A DNA stretch of 60,000 nucleotides, taken from Strigamia acuminata. Taxonomy: Eukaryota; Arthropoda; Chilopoda; Geophilomorpha; Linotaeniidae. The notes beneath the pieces are model-generated. The model was not told the DNA's origin, did no database searches, and worked only from the letters and a program-made list of their open reading frames with translations. Below, in pieces: positions 1-13,216 of the stretch. How positions within the stretch are numbered: position 1 is the stretch's first letter; every line of letters begins with the position of its first letter. The stretch spans positions 7,738,501 to 7,798,500 of the forward strand of contig OX442318.1 in NCBI GenBank assembly GCA_949358305.1, read 5' to 3'. The position numbers and the translations under genes were made by a program.

Positions 1-145
1 TCGTTTTGTTCAATTTAGACATTGAATTCAGTCATTTTGGTCAATTTAGACACTAAATTCAGTCGTTTTAGTCAATTTAGACACTGAATTCAGTCGTTTT
101 AGTCAATTTAGACACTAAATTCAGTCGTTTTAGTCAATTTAAACC
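1..145. repeat. 31-bp tandem repeat
   Basis: About 4.7 copies of a 31-bp unit start at 1, 32, 63, 94 and 125. The core reads TTTTAGTCAATTTAGACAC. Copies differ at a few positions. The array runs off the left edge. The motif 'tcattttggtcaat' and the following 'ttcaattagcatct' near 166 recur beside the satellite array near 28710-28765. Confidence 0.85.
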
Positions 146-597
146 CACATTGTACAGGATATACTGCATTCAATTAGCATCTCGCGCTCAGTGAGACCAT
201 TTACAGTGACCACTCAAAATAGAATCAGGTACTCCAGACGCCATTTCCTTACAACAAAAATGAAGGAAACGATAACAACAACCTTTCCCAGGTCGAGACA
301 AGACGGTGAAATACAGGCAGGCACCTTGGCAACCTTACATTAACTGCAAATTGCTTCAAATTAACTCCAAACCAACATGCTCACCACAAACACTTGGAAA
401 CGTCGTAATCACAAATCGACTTGTTGTCAAAACAACATACTTCTTACCCCCATCAACAAGAATTCCCTTTATTCCGTGCGATACATCACGGTGCACCAGC
501 AACAAAAACCCCCCACCTCCGAAAAAGTCCCAAAGATACCCTTCAAATTTCAAATTTAAACAGATTGAAATTTGCAAACAACATCTTTAAGGTACGG

Positions 598-952
598 CGA
601 CTATTCATCGCCCGATTTCTCATCGTTTTTAAGATGTCTTAGGTGTGTTACAACGTAAACTTGAATGATAAACAGCAACTGCCACAATTTCAATTGTTTA
701 ATGACTCGTAATTCGACGTTGCAACACACCTAAAACATCTTAAAAACACAAAATTATTTAGAATTATGAAATGCGATGAATTGCGCGATTACTTGACAAC
801 CATCCAATTGTCGCCGCGATGAGTTGGTCACGCGATTACTTTTCACGCAATGACTTGGCCGCGCGATGACTTGGTCGCGCGATGACTTGTCCGCGTGATT
901 ACTTAGCAGCGATGAATGGTCGCGCGATGAGAAATCGGGCGATGAATAGTCG
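598..952. mobile_element. MITE with perfect 28-bp terminal inverted repeats
   Basis: Positions 598-625 and 925-952 are perfect 28-bp inverted complements (outer end CGACTATTCATCGCCCG). The right half has several subterminal 'cgcgatgacttg' motifs, typical of transposase-binding repeats. No transposase is encoded. The left TIR abuts a second palindrome at 625-747, whose arms (about 32 bp, two mismatches) look like a separate foldback. Superfamily not assigned because no clear target duplication was seen. Confidence 0.75.
625..747. repeat. Inner palindrome within the 598-952 element
   Basis: Arms 625-656 and 716-747 are inverted complements with two mismatches around a loop of about 60 bp; the arm contains AAGATGTCTTAGGTGTGTT. 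It may be a second foldback element inserted in, or captured by, the surrounding MITE. Confidence 0.7.
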
Positions 953-1937
953 TGGATTCATATTTAAACCACACTTTTGCTCCTGCATAAATAATTCACA
1001 TGTAATATTGCATCAGGAAACCGGGCACTTAATTGTGCAAGCGTGGGACATTATGTCAAGCGCGGTTCAACGTGCCAGGCTGTAATCTACGCTGCAAAAA
1101 GAGTTGTCTCATGTTCAAGCAGGGACATCCTTGGTTCAAGATGCTCCAAGTTGTTTGTGTGAAATTAGATCAGCCAGGTCTCATCGATGTCAAGTTTGGT
1201 AAAGGTTCTCGTAATACATCGCACCTTAAGCAAAATCCATACACTAAAGCCACGATAACAATAGGGAGAGGCAATAATGGAAAAGTTTTTGCATCAGTTG
1301 TGCAGCAACAGTTTGAATGGTTTAAAAAATGATGTCATCTTGTTTTGTTAGTGTGGATTTTCCATGGCACTCGCGTACGTGTGACAAGTTGACAAAACGG
1401 AATCCATCAAGAAAATTCAAACTTTTTACAATTTGTCCTCGCATTTTTCCAAAAAAAAATGTTGAGAATTTTAGTTAAACAATTCATACATTTTTTTTTA
1501 TGACTTTCTAGTACAGTACTAGCAGCAATTTTAAACGACTGTCTCGATCTAACTTAAAAAATCAGTTTTGATTGATTTTTGTATAGGGTGAGCCAAAGAA
1601 ATCTAACAATTTTGGAAACGTAATTACTCTGTAACTAATTAACATTTTTATTTGAAACTAAAACCATCCCCAGTAGCACAGATGATCGATATTAAACATC
1701 GCATCTCTGCAGATACTATATTAAACATCGCATCTATGCAGATACGATGTTAAACATCGCATCTGTCTAGAGGCGACGTTTAATCGTTCATTGTGATACT
1801 TGAGATTGTACAGAGTTTGAAATGCCATTTTTATGTCTGGAAAATTAAATCACTCAGATGCGATCCTTTGCTCCGCACACGCATGCGATGATGCGCCGTC
1901 CATTGCTCCATGACCACTGAAATGGCATTGGTTAAGG
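953..1937. other. Intergenic, no supported gene; short 29-bp repeat
   Basis: No gene is supported. An open frame at 1033-1332 (99 codons, plus strand) resembles no family I recognise and lacks a convincing context. A 29-bp unit containing TTAAACATCGCATCT is repeated three times at about 1689-1775. The rest is AT-rich sequence. Confidence 0.5.
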
Positions 1938-2228
1938 CAGGGGTTCCCAAACTTTTTAGCATCGCGCCTCACTTTTTAAGCAAGGCGATCTTCTGCGCCT
2001 CACTTCCATCTACCAGTGCATTAAATTTTTTAAAAATATACTACTAAAAAGAAAAAAGAAATTTTTATATAATTTTGCATAAAACTTTGTATAATTTTTA
2101 ATATAATTTTATATAATTTTGGTTAAAAATTTGCAAAAATTTGCAAAATAAGCTTTTTTTATTTCGGCATGTATGATGGATGCGCCCCACCAATAATCAG
2201 CTCGCGCCCCACCGCTTGGGAAACCCTG
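1938..2228. mobile_element. hAT-type MITE with 8-bp target duplication
   Basis: The element starts CAGGGGTTCCCAAAC and ends with the inverted counterpart of CAGGGTTTCCCAAGC. It is flanked by a perfect 8-bp duplication, GGTTAAGG, at 1930-1937 and 2229-2236, the hallmark of hAT transposition. It is non-coding. A shorter relative lies at 43944-44114 in a tutl intron and shares the 'TTTTTAGCATCGCG' subterminal sequence. Confidence 0.9.
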
Positions 2229-2863
2229 GGTTAAGGTACTGCTTCCCCCAACAATGACTACTTTAGTCAAAATCGTGGCTAAGAAATAAGCATATAAAAA
2301 TCTTCGGATCTCTGGCTCACAAGGAAAGCATCAGTGTCATATGAAAATTTTAATTACATTTTCAAAATCGTCAGGTCTCTCTGTCTCACCCTGAATTTTA
2401 TTTCTGTGGTAGCCTATTTGCTCCATTCTTGTGATCTTTACTGTATTTCTATGGAAGTCCCACCGGACTGTCTATGTTTTGTACGGCAATTTCATTAAGT
2501 ATTAATCGAGTGTGGTTGACACGTATCCACGAGCCTAGGGGGCCCATGGAGAATGAAAGTAGCAACTACATATCTCGACAAGTACCAAAAATCCTAGCTA
2601 CAGCTCTGCTAAAGGGCTTATCAACACAACTTGCACAGAAGTCCATTGTCTTCTCGCTACACCACTGAAGTGCAGCAAAACATGTCTAACTGCAGATTAA
2701 ACCAGTCTAAATGCACATTTTAGACAGCCATTTGATTTGAACGACAAATATCGTTCACCAATCATCGATTTTTAACGGTTTCTTTTATTTTCATTTACAG
2801 TACAGTAGTTGCGTAAACCTATAATGTTCGATTATGTGAACAAATCGGTTTTACGAACACCTA

Positions 2864-3058
2864 GAGTCAAAAAGTGTCCTTAATCCCATTGGTCGAGCCT
2901 CATTACTACTAACTCAAGACTGTATACTACCACTAAAAGAAGTAATTTTGATTTTTATTTATTTTTGTGATTGTTATGACCATTTAAGTTAATATAATTT
3001 TGATTTTTCCCATTAAAAAATGTTATTTCCATTTGGGATTTAGGACTCTTTTTGACTC
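2864..3058. mobile_element. Short MITE with about 25-bp TIRs
   Basis: The left end GAGTCAAAAAGTGTCCT followed by AATCCCA is matched in inverse orientation by the right end, with two mismatches in 25 bp. There is no coding capacity. Target duplication unclear. The 'CCCATTGGTCGAG' stretch resembles parts of the element at 49118-49514. Confidence 0.6.
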
Positions 3059-5430
3059 GAACAAGAGTACATGTCTTCCAATTAGTTCTGATAATCAGCG
3101 GTTCTCATCTAATTAAATAAAGCTTACATGCACGTTTTCCTTACACATCCACAAATAAATAATGCAATTGTGTTTAATTTTGTAATGTGCACAGCAGAAT
3201 TTCTTTCAACGAGTATCATTCAGACTTGCTCAAAAGAAGATTGGTCAAAAGCAATCCTGTTGGGGTCGCAGCTTTTCCAGTCAAGTTAGATTGGAAAAAC
3301 CCTCTCGGTCAATTTGACCAGACCTAACAAATTCCAAATTTCCATTCAATATCTGGAGGTTAAATATGCAGATTTAGTCCACAGGACTCTTCGGATGCAG
3401 CTTGTACAAATTATTCAATTAAAATACACAAGCGTTATGCCAGCATCACGCAAAATTCTGGAATTAAGCAATAATAATAGAGTAGAAATTAGCACTAAAT
3501 TTTTGTGGCGAATCCTGACAACGTTACGCCAACTTGACACACGTGTAGCAAATGACTTGCTATCTTGTAGGTCAGACACGTGCGTTAGTTGGTAAAACAG
3601 CAAACACAACACAGCTGCAATAGTTGCACAAATACCGTTTTGATTTTAAGAAAAACTGAAAAACCACCTCCAAATTGGTTAGTTTCAATACGAAACAAGA
3701 TTAAAGCAAAAGGATATTAATTTGCTCCCACCAGGCGCGCCTAATTCGATCAATTTCATGTGCGATCATAATTTTTTAATCACCACCCCCCGCAAAAATA
3801 AAAATCCCCTCTAAAAGAATCTCTAAATTCCTCCACGTTGTTGTTGTTGTTGCCGGCATGCGCAAAGTGACACATTAATTTAATTTATTGTTGTTTGCGA
3901 AATCAATTTCCAAATATGTATTAATTTCAATTTTTAATTTAAAATTGAAATAAGGCATTTGGAAATTATGTCAAAAGACAAGAACAACATTGGAGAGAAG
4001 AACAAAGCATTCTCTTGTCCAATCAATAATTTGCTGATAACAGCTATTGTCTCGGGACTGAAACAACTCTTGAATGTGTTAACAGGTCAGAGCTCGCCAA
4101 ATAACTTCTTGCTCATGTTTTATACACGCCAATATATGAAAAAAGATAAAAATATTCAATTCCAGCAGCGAGACAACTCACCACATACATTACGCTTCAC
4201 TAAAATTAAATTTACGACTTCTTCCCCCTTAAAAATTCCGCCAATAATTTACAGCAGGACTCCGCTTTTGGCTTGGAAAAAGCAGCGAACAGTTGAAAAG
4301 CTGATCGATGCATCTCTGCAAACACCAGAATTGTACCTGAGATTCCCTTTAGGACCGAGCATTCTTCATTAGATTCGTTTCTCCACACCATAATTTGATT
4401 GCTGCAATGTGACAGAACTAGCTTTACCTGCAAAATTTCCACGGAATCCCAAAGGGACCAAAACTTGCTTCAAAATGCTTTTTCATGCTTCAATTCAATG
4501 AACTAAAAGCGAAACTAAAAGAAGAAAAAAATAAATAAATTACAAACACAAACAAAAAAAATACGACGAATTAAAATTTCAATGCGAAAAACACGAACAA
4601 TTCAAAGTCAGTCAACAAAAAATAAACAACTCTTTATTTTTTTCATTTCATTTTTTGGCTTGCCAGTTTTTCTTCGTTTTATTTCATCTTTTATAAACCC
4701 ATAATCTCTTCTTGATAACTGAACCGGAAGTTTGAAGAATATTAAATCGGAAACATGATTTTATATCAACTGAAAAATTCCTTCAAAAGCCAACACACTT
4801 CCTATGCACTTTAAAGACGAAAGAGTCTCACGCGGTATTAATTTTCGCGCGCTATAGGTAATATAATTGAATTTTAACTCGAATGGATAGTGTTTGGCGT
4901 GTCCATTTCTATTGTTTTCTAATTAACAATTCATGCGCGCTTCAGTTGCGCACTTTCGGGGACCCTTTCCACGATTTTGTAAAAAATTAATTGCAGATTT
5001 CCACTAAAAATACAAGTTTTTTCAAAATTCATTCGTTTTTTAGGACCCGCTCGCGATATTTACACCCGAGGGAACGAGAGACTTCTAACCACGCACATGC
5101 CAGTGCATAAGTACGTGAGCCTTAAACGTTTTTAAGCACCCCCACACCCCCGAAAGCTCAGTGTTTCTATTTTTTAAATGGCTATTAAAGAGTAGGCCTC
5201 CTAATCCAACAAAGACGATGGCGTGACTTGGGAAGCCAACAATTTATATTAATAAAATTAAACTGAAATAAGCAGTGTGATTGGACGTAATAAAAACGAA
5301 TTAAATTTTGCAAAATTTGTTAATTATATTGGTAAAAAAAAGATGATCAATCAAAATGGGGCCCTTGCTACAATGCACCACTGGATTGCAGGGTTTTTGC
5401 TAAATAAATTACATTTTATCAGGTAATTTT
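3059..5430. other. Intergenic, nothing convincing
   Basis: AT-rich sequence with scattered short open frames. The longest is 3959-4372 on the plus strand, 137 codons, lysine-rich and without a recognisable domain. I see no splice-linked exon series, RNA gene or complete transposon here. Confidence 0.5.
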
Positions 5431-5660
5431 ATATTTTTAGATGAAAATTGAATATTTTTAGATGAAAATTGAATATTTTAGGTAAAAATTGAATATTTTT
5501 AGATGAAAATTGAGTATTTTTAGATGAAAATTGAGTATTTTTAGATAAAAATTGAGTATTTTTAGATGAAAATTGAGTATTTTTAGATGAAAATTGAGTA
5601 TTTTTAGATGAAAATTGAGTATTTTTAGATGAAAATTGAATATTTTAGGTAAAAATTGAA
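5431..5660. repeat. 21-bp minisatellite
   Basis: About eleven copies of a 21-bp unit (TATTTTTAGATGAAAATTGA plus one base), with a few variants that carry GGTA in place of GATG. Confidence 0.85.
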
Positions 5661-6028
5661 GTTTTACAATGTTTTGATGTATAAATTGCTTTTTTTTTTT
5701 ATTATTCGGTCGAATACCGAATATTCCGTATTCAGTTATTTAGCTTTTTGGTATTCGGAGCAACCCTAGCTTGTGCATCGTCCACAGCAATATTTCTGGT
5801 AAAATTGACCATATTTTCGTGATCTAACCTCAAATTGCAAACTCAAGGTCCTTCCATTCCATGCCACTTCACCGGTTTCGACTTAAATTTATTTATTTAT
5901 TTATTTCTTACCACTCCGAGTGAGTAAGTGATTCAAGTTAAAGTGATCTGATAGGAGTCCTGACGTGGAAAAATTTCTTAATCAATCCCAATCCGATCCA
6001 AAAACTACTTTTTCTATCATAAAAAAAA

Positions 6029-6063
<35 letters not shown>

Positions 6064-6182
6064 AAAATAAAAAATAGAAAAAAACCCTTCAAACCCGGTT
6101 TCTCATCCTTTCTCAAAATTAAAAGCGAGTAATTAGTGAAGCTACGTTTATTTTACTATCGTAAAGTTAAAAGCAAAGCTAA

Positions 6183-6220
<38 letters not shown>

Positions 6221-8010
6221 GAAAGCTTTCGTGTTCCCAGGAGTTCATTAAAAGCCGATTGGCAAAAAGCAGAAAAGCAAACATGAAACCTCACTTTGCC
6301 AGGTAACAGTATTTAAAATGCAGAAAACGGCTAATTAGCCAGCAAAGTCGATACAGGATCCGCATTCAGTTTTAAAGGCACCTCTGCTATCTCCTACCCA
6401 ACTCGCGCCAACGAAAAGTCAATTTGCAAATTACCTGTTTACGTTTACTCTCGACCAATCCCATCTTTCCCTTTAATTAAAAATTAAAAAATAAAATCTA
6501 AAAAAAAAAAAAAAAATCTATTTCCCAAGCTTTCACTTTTGCACCCAAGAGACCGTGTGACCCCATGGAATCGTGACCACCAACCTGCAGTTTTAATTTT
6601 TCAAAGCTTTTAGCCTTCCCTAGTCAAAACACTGCACTGGAGCACCCATCTGAATCATTTCAACATAATAAATAAATAAATAATTAATTAATTTAGACAA
6701 AAATGAGTGTTTTCACGTTATTTTTCTTACCTCGTCGGCCATTCTCATTAGGATCATTAGTCGAAATCAAGTCAACAACGTCATTATTATCGAAACTGGC
6801 CTCTCAAGTGTGCTCTTCCAGGAAATTGAAATAGATGAAGAGCAAATTAATTACGATTAAAGCAAAGTAGGTTAAAGGAATGCACGTATTACACATTAAA
6901 AATATATGTATACGATATTTATTCCATTAACAAGTAAGAGTAAACCTCGAATAAGAGCAGTGGTTGAGGCAGTAAAAAAAACTTTAATATAGTGTGTTTG
7001 CGGGATGCATTTTTCCCTTATTTTGCTCCACGATACACTATTTTAGTGCCATATCGTTAAGCAAAAAGCTTTAAGTGTATCGTTTTCAATACTAAAATAA
7101 AATATAGCGCAACCAATCCAGTAGTTTTACACTATTTACGTTTTGAAGCCGTAAAATACAAGAATTGTCTCTAATTTTTTTCAAAAGAGATTGCTACAGT
7201 TTCGGTGATCATAATTTTATAACATAAAAAATAAATTCACCCGCAACCTAATTTTTTTTAACTTGTTCGTTACACTAAATATAATGTAAAAATATAGGGG
7301 AAAAGTGCCTGCCGCAAACTCTCTATTATCGCGAAAATACGGTATTTTTTTGTATTTAACGTAACTAATGTATTGTATTTTCGTAAAAAACATAAATTGT
7401 AATTGCGGCCGACAGTGGCAGTTTTGAATACGAGCCGCGGTTCTTATTCGAATTAAAAATTAAAAATATATAAAAATATATAAAAATACTTACACTAATA
7501 GGTTGAGCTGGACTCCGGAGGCTGCGAATTAAATGGTCAAATGATTTCTTTTTAATATAATATACCAATACAATAATTTTTACAATGTATTAAAAACATA
7601 GTTGATTTTATTGTAGTACATTAAGTTGATAAACCTCATTAATTAAGAGTTAAATGAGGTTAAAGTGAAATTTAGAAAAGTCACAAGGCGTGAATAATGC
7701 TTCAAATAAATTAAAACCCTAATCACGACCAAAATTAATTTAGATATGAGTAATTAAAGCGATAAATTGCACATTTTATACACATTATTCTTTAAAAAAA
7801 AATTTAAAAAAAAAAGAAAAAAAATTACCTATTTCACGAGAAAAATACGAGAAATATACAAAAATTTACAAAAAAAAAAAATAAAATAATAATTTACAAA
7901 AATGAAATAACTAAAAATAATTTGGTTCAGTTTCACACAAACCAGGCTTCTAGGGTGCGTGCAATCCTTAAGTGTCAGTATTTGAAATTTCCAAAATGGA
8001 AGACAAACGA
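5661..8010. other. Intergenic with simple repeats
   Basis: Downstream flank of nicastrin. It holds an AAAT microsatellite at about 6026-6064, a poly-A run at about 6184-6219 and short A-runs near 6500 and 7800. No gene was recognised. Confidence 0.55.
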
Positions 8011-8011
8011 C

Positions 8012-8037
8012 TTTATTTTCCCTTTGATTTATTTATT
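8012..8037 (-). promoter_or_regulatory. Candidate polyadenylation signals for nicastrin
   Basis: AATAAA occurs on the minus strand at 8012-8017, 8028-8033 and 8032-8037, about 160-185 nt after the nicastrin stop codon. Position and orientation fit a 3' end, but the sequence is AT-rich, so chance matches are likely. RNA 3' ends would be needed to choose. Confidence 0.4.
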
Positions 8038-8196
8038 GATTTTAAAATTTAGGTATCATCGATTTTTTTTTCTTCCTCCTCCTCCGTCCCTTTAATTTCA
8101 ATAAGTTATAGGAGATTAAAGTTGGGCTGGAGGAGGATTGGAATTAATTAATGTAGGATTCAGCATCACCATAGCAACCTGATTTGCGTATAATCC

Positions 8197-11100
8197 CTAG
8201 CATCCGACAGGACCGTTTCCAAACAAAATGCCTGCGTTTCGTTCGATAAACCAAACGACAACAAAAGACAAAGCGCATACAAACAAGCCGACAAATAATA
8301 CAGTCATTTCCCACTGAGGGCTCGGCTTCAAGAAGATCCGCACCGACGTCGTGTCCCAGATGCTCTCGGTCCAAGTCGAGTACAGTCCCGAGTCGAAGTC
8401 GTAACCTGAAAAAATGTAAAGGAAATTAATTTCATTAGTTTCAATTGAATTAAGAAATTAAAGAGAAATTTACCGTCGATACTAAAAGCGGGAGAAACTG
8501 CTTTTGAGTAATTTGCTGTTGTTTTAACGCAAATCGAATTTGCTTCCTTATTCAACGAGCCTTTCATCCATATGTAACGGAATATCTAAAAGTATATACG
8601 GTATATTTATTAAAATTAAATTCATTCATTTAGAATTGGTTTTGACGTAAAAATCAACTAGAAAACATTAATTCATCACAAATTCGTTAAAAACAGTAAA
8701 AATTCTTTATAAATCCAATAAAATTCGTAATAAATACATCAAAAATCCATTTAAAATCGTAACAAATAAGTTAACCCTCCTGCACCCTGTGTTGATACGT
8801 TCTGCTTGCATAAAGTATCAGCGCGAGTAAGCAGAAGGATTAGAAATCCATTAAAAATCATAAAAATTTATTAGAAGTCCATTTTAAATCATAAAAATTC
8901 ATTAGAAATCCATTTAAAATCCTAAAAATTCATTAGAAATTTATTTAAAACCTTAAAAATGCATTAGAAATTCATTGAAAACCATAAAAATTCATTAGAA
9001 ATTATAAAATTGCATTCGATATCATGGAAATTCATTCAGAATTCATTAGAAAACACGAAAATTCACACAAATCATGGAAATTCATTCGCAATCCATAGAA
9101 ATCACAAAAATTCACTAGAATCATGAAAATTCATTAAAGATCGTGAAAATTCACTAGAAATCCATGAAAATTCATTAAAGATCGTGAAAATTCACTAGAA
9201 ATCCATGACAATTCATCTGAAATCGATTTAGAATTAGTTATAATGAAGTCTAGTTCAAAATTCAGTCTAGTTTATAATTTAGTCTAGTCCAAATTCAGTC
9301 TAGTTTATAATTTAGTCTAGTTCAAAATGCCCCTAAAAATCAGGCAATAAAAAACTTTGTTGCATTTCATCTCCGCACACTACACCTTTAAGTGTAAATG
9401 TACACCCGTGAAAAAAAAAACTTCCCTTAAATATTGCCTTATTCAAGAAAATTTTTTTTCTATGGATTTACAATCCTACTCAGTATTGTACATGATTTAA
9501 AATCCAATGTACAATTTGCCTAAAATTACCTGGTCGGATTTATGCGCATGACAATCCGATTTGGTTTCATTTGCGACTACTTCACCAGTCAAAAAGGCTA
9601 TAAGCTGTAATGTCAGTGTTGTTATTGGATTGGAATGTGCATCCACACTCACATAAAGAGGATAAGGTGTTTCAGCTACAAATAATCACACAAAAATTAA
9701 ATTTAGAAATAAAAATAAAAACAAATGAATAAACTCACGCAATACGTTCGCTTGTGCGGGATCGACTGATTGCAAAAATAACGGACAACTACTACTATTC
9801 AAATAACAAATCAGCAAATCGTGAATCTAGAAATCAAAAACAAATAATTCAAAAGTATAAACAAACCTTTACAACAAGACCTACCCGCGAATAATTAATC
9901 TGGATGCTCTTGTCGGTCCGATTGGTCGCCAACACATAAACACTGGTCGCAACTGTCGAAGCGATTCGTGCCAAATGAATTTGTAAAATAGTTTGTTCTT
10001 GAAGAGGAATGGCCGACAAAAACGACACTTCCAATTGATCTCCAGTGTCGTAAATACTGTTATAAAACCTGAAAAAAATAAAAGGAAAAAATTCAATTTT
10101 AACCATCCAAAATGGCTGAACTAAAAAACTACCAATTCCAGTACAGTTGTGAACGAATGATTTCAAATTAATTCCGTTCACAAGTATACTGGAACATGAA
10201 ACATGCATCTAAATCTAAGAAAAATCAAAGAAATTAAAATAAAAATCATCGTTATTCTCCTAACTTGTTAGTATAAGTCCCGTTATGATCGGTTAAAACA
10301 ACACCGCTCATGTTAAAACCTCTTAAAAACGATTGAAACGACGCGGGTGGCAGCGGCAATTCATCGGGAGTCGCAACCGCCATGTTGATATCAAAATGTT
10401 TGGCTTGTTTCAGCAATTCAGACTTCAATTTTAGAGTCTTCAAATTAAAAAAAATCAAAATGTTTCAAGTAATTGCAATTAATTCGTGTTGTTAACTCAC
10501 ATCATTTGCAATCGACTCTTGAGAACTCGATAAAGGATCAAAATGCAAGAAAATCGATTCATCCGGCCCCATTTGCGATATCTGATTCAACTCAATGAAA
10601 TGTGCAATGTGCTCCAACTTAAACAGGGCCGGTTGGTCCGTTACTTGTTCATCGAGCGGCACGGGGAAGTCATCATTCTGCATATCGTAAACCATTCGAC
10701 TCGAACCGATGTAATCAAACGATTCCTTCAAAATAAAACGAAAAACAATCAAACATATATTTAAAAAAATTAATATTAAAAAACCTACACCGTTCAGTAG
10801 ACTAAACATAACGTTCATATTTGAAGTAAAATCCTCCTTATGCTTTGACAAAGCTTCGGCGATCGCAATCAGACAAACCAATCCCGTAATAGTCGAATGA
10901 GCGCCAGGTGAAATACCATCAAACATGGAAGCGGCATCCAGCTAAAAATCCAAAAAATGTAATAAAAATGTATAAAACTTTATAAAAATGTAATAAAAAT
11001 GTATAAAACTTAATAAAAATGTAATAAAAATGTATAAAACTTAATAAAAATGTATAAAACTTAATAAAAATGTATAAAACTTAATAAAAATGTATAAAAC

Positions 11101-12600
11101 TTAATAAAAATGTATAAAACTTAATAAAAATGTATAAAACTTAATAAAAATGTATAAAACTTAATAAAAATGTATAAAACTTAATAAAAATGTATAAAAC
11201 TTAATAAAAATGTATAAAACTTAATAAAAATGTATAAAACTTAATAAAAATGTATAAAACTTAATAAAAATGTATAAAACTTAATAAAAATGTAATAAAA
11301 ATGTATAAAACTTAATAAAAATGTAATAAAAATGTATAAAACTTAATAAAAATGTAATAAAAATGTATAAAACTTAATAAAAATGTAATAAAAATGTATA
11401 AAACTTAATAAAAATGTATAAAACTTAATAAAATGTAATAAAACTGTATAAAACTAAAGAAAAATTAATAAAAACGTATAAAACCTTCGCAGATAAAAGT
11501 ATCACAGATTTGTTCGAATGCGGAGCCGATTTATTGGTCGGTAAAAGCGTCGCCCAGATATTGTGGTCGCCCAGCGGATCGCACATCTGAGCTGAAAACA
11601 CAAAATAACAAATAATAGATTGATTGGCCTTAAATATTATTCGTCGTCACTTTGTTGCAAATTAGTGATTAAATTGCTTCTCCTGATGCAAGTTTTCGTG
11701 TCTTTCGCTCCCAACATGTTTGCCTTCAATTCCGCTGCACAAAAAGGCCACTTATCTTCCTTCCCACTTGCAGGACTATTAAATTTTTCGTAACACGAAA
11801 TAATAAGATCAATATCACGTTGTTCCTTCATGATAAAAATCGGAAATCCCCAATCTTCGAACAAAATGCCGCTCCCAACTTTATTCCAAGGGAAATAATT
11901 CGTATCTTCACGATACAATCCTAAAAATAAAAAAAATAAAAAAATTTAAAACAAAATAATTAAAATATTTATTCTTAATACCGTAATTCATATTCGGACA
12001 TTTTTGATCGGGCGAATAATGCTTCATATCCAAAGTTTCGTTCAACGAATGAATTAGCAACACGCCGCTCACTTTCCCCGATGTTTTCATATCCTCCAAA
12101 GTCATCCTAAATAATTTTATATAAACGTAATCTATAATTTCGGATGTTTATAACATAACCAAGAAATTTAATTTCGCTTTGTTTTTACCTGTAGAAATAT
12201 TCTGGACGAATTACGATGACAAATGGATAATTTTTGCCGTTTTCGAGTAGATCGTTGAGAGCAGAGTAGTTTTCAACGTAATGTATGATTCCTACGCTTC
12301 CTCCTCTTAGTGCTGGTAAATAGTACACGGTTTATTAATAGAAATAATCAATTTTCGTTTCCATTATTGAATTTCATTACATGCACAGCCAATTTGGTGA
12401 GTGGCGTTTAACCGGCGGAAACAAGGCATGTCGCCATTCAAATTCACGTATATTTTCTCACTGGTCCGATCAGCTTTTGTGATTTCTGAAAACACGGAAG
12501 TTGCTAATTATTCCTGAAAAGTTATTTTAATCCACTTACTTGTAAAGAATGGGACCAAAACTGCAACCACAATCTGAAATAATACAACCCACGACGCCAT
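8197..12600 (-). CDS. NCSTN: Nicastrin, gamma-secretase subunit (14 exons)
   Basis: Nicastrin is the large type I membrane glycoprotein of gamma-secretase. It gates substrate entry and stabilises the complex in the secretory and plasma membranes. Minus-strand exons: 12540-12600, 12381-12485, 12189-12312, 11982-12106, 11651-11920, 11485-11591, 10789-10941, 10501-10725, 10265-10437, 9885-10068, 9739-9826, 9530-9675, 8474-8585, 8197-8405. All junctions are in frame and give 693 codons, close to the usual roughly 700. Residues 1-20 form a signal peptide ([20 protein letters not shown]). The start has AAAAATGG context. Family landmarks are [13 protein letters not shown]-type loop residues, [11 protein letters not shown] at about 319-329 with the preceding Glu316, [16 protein letters not shown], and TWTES at about 635-639 just before a single helix at about 658-679. 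The C-tail is short ([15 protein letters not shown]). The weakest splice site is the exon-5 donor (A|GTGACG), chosen because it restores the [13 protein letters not shown] frame. Identification is firm; exact exon edges are inferred. Confidence 0.95.
8690..9240. repeat. Degenerate minisatellite in nicastrin intron 12
   Basis: Many imperfect copies of a roughly 20-bp unit built on 'attcattagaaatccat' fill most of the intron between the exons at 9530-9675 and 8474-8585. No exon was seen inside. Confidence 0.7.
10950..11460. repeat. 20-bp minisatellite in nicastrin intron 6
   Basis: About 25 copies of AAAAATGTATAAAACTTAAT fill the intron between exons 11485-11591 and 10789-10941. Some copies carry an extra 'aataaaaatgt' segment. 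The surrounding splice sites look normal. Confidence 0.9.
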
Positions 12601-13020
12601 TTTTGCACAAGGTAGCGCCGTCCTGCGGATAGCTGCCAAGGTTGAACGATTTGGCCACTTGGAGAGTTAGGTGTACTTAGCTCTCATTGGCTCACATTTG
12701 ATATGACGTTAGTGGTCGCCAGTTGTGCCGATCAGTCTTTGAAAAAATTTGATACTGAGATCCAAATTCACAAATGTCACCAATTCACTCGGTGGTTTAT
12801 TCTGAAAATTTTGCAGGTATTTTTCAGGTTGGGAATTTCAATTTGGGTTATTTTTTTTGCCATTATCATCCACAATGCGTCCACAATCCACCATTCTTCC
12901 ATTGATCTTTAAATGTCAAGTGCACTGAGTGGGTTTTATTTTTTTTCTGATAGAGCCTAATCAAAAAATATTTTTCATGTGAAAAAAAAAATATTTGGGC
13001 ATTTATTTGGTTAGGTTGGA
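12601..13020. other. 5' flank of nicastrin
   Basis: Sequence upstream of the nicastrin start. It is slightly GC-richer just above the ATG (12601-12720), with no obvious TATA box. No promoter element can be assigned with confidence. Confidence 0.3.
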
Positions 13021-13216
13021 TCCATAATGGGCTTAATGGCTAACCTTGATGTTATTTGGAACGAGAACGGGGATTCCAATTTAGATTCAGATATTTCTGA
13101 TGATATAAGTTTTGATTGTTTTGACTGTAGTAATAGTGATGATGAACAAGAATTTGAGAACAGGTATTCAATAACTTCTCATGAATTATGTGTTCATGTA
13201 ATAACTGCCACTTTGA

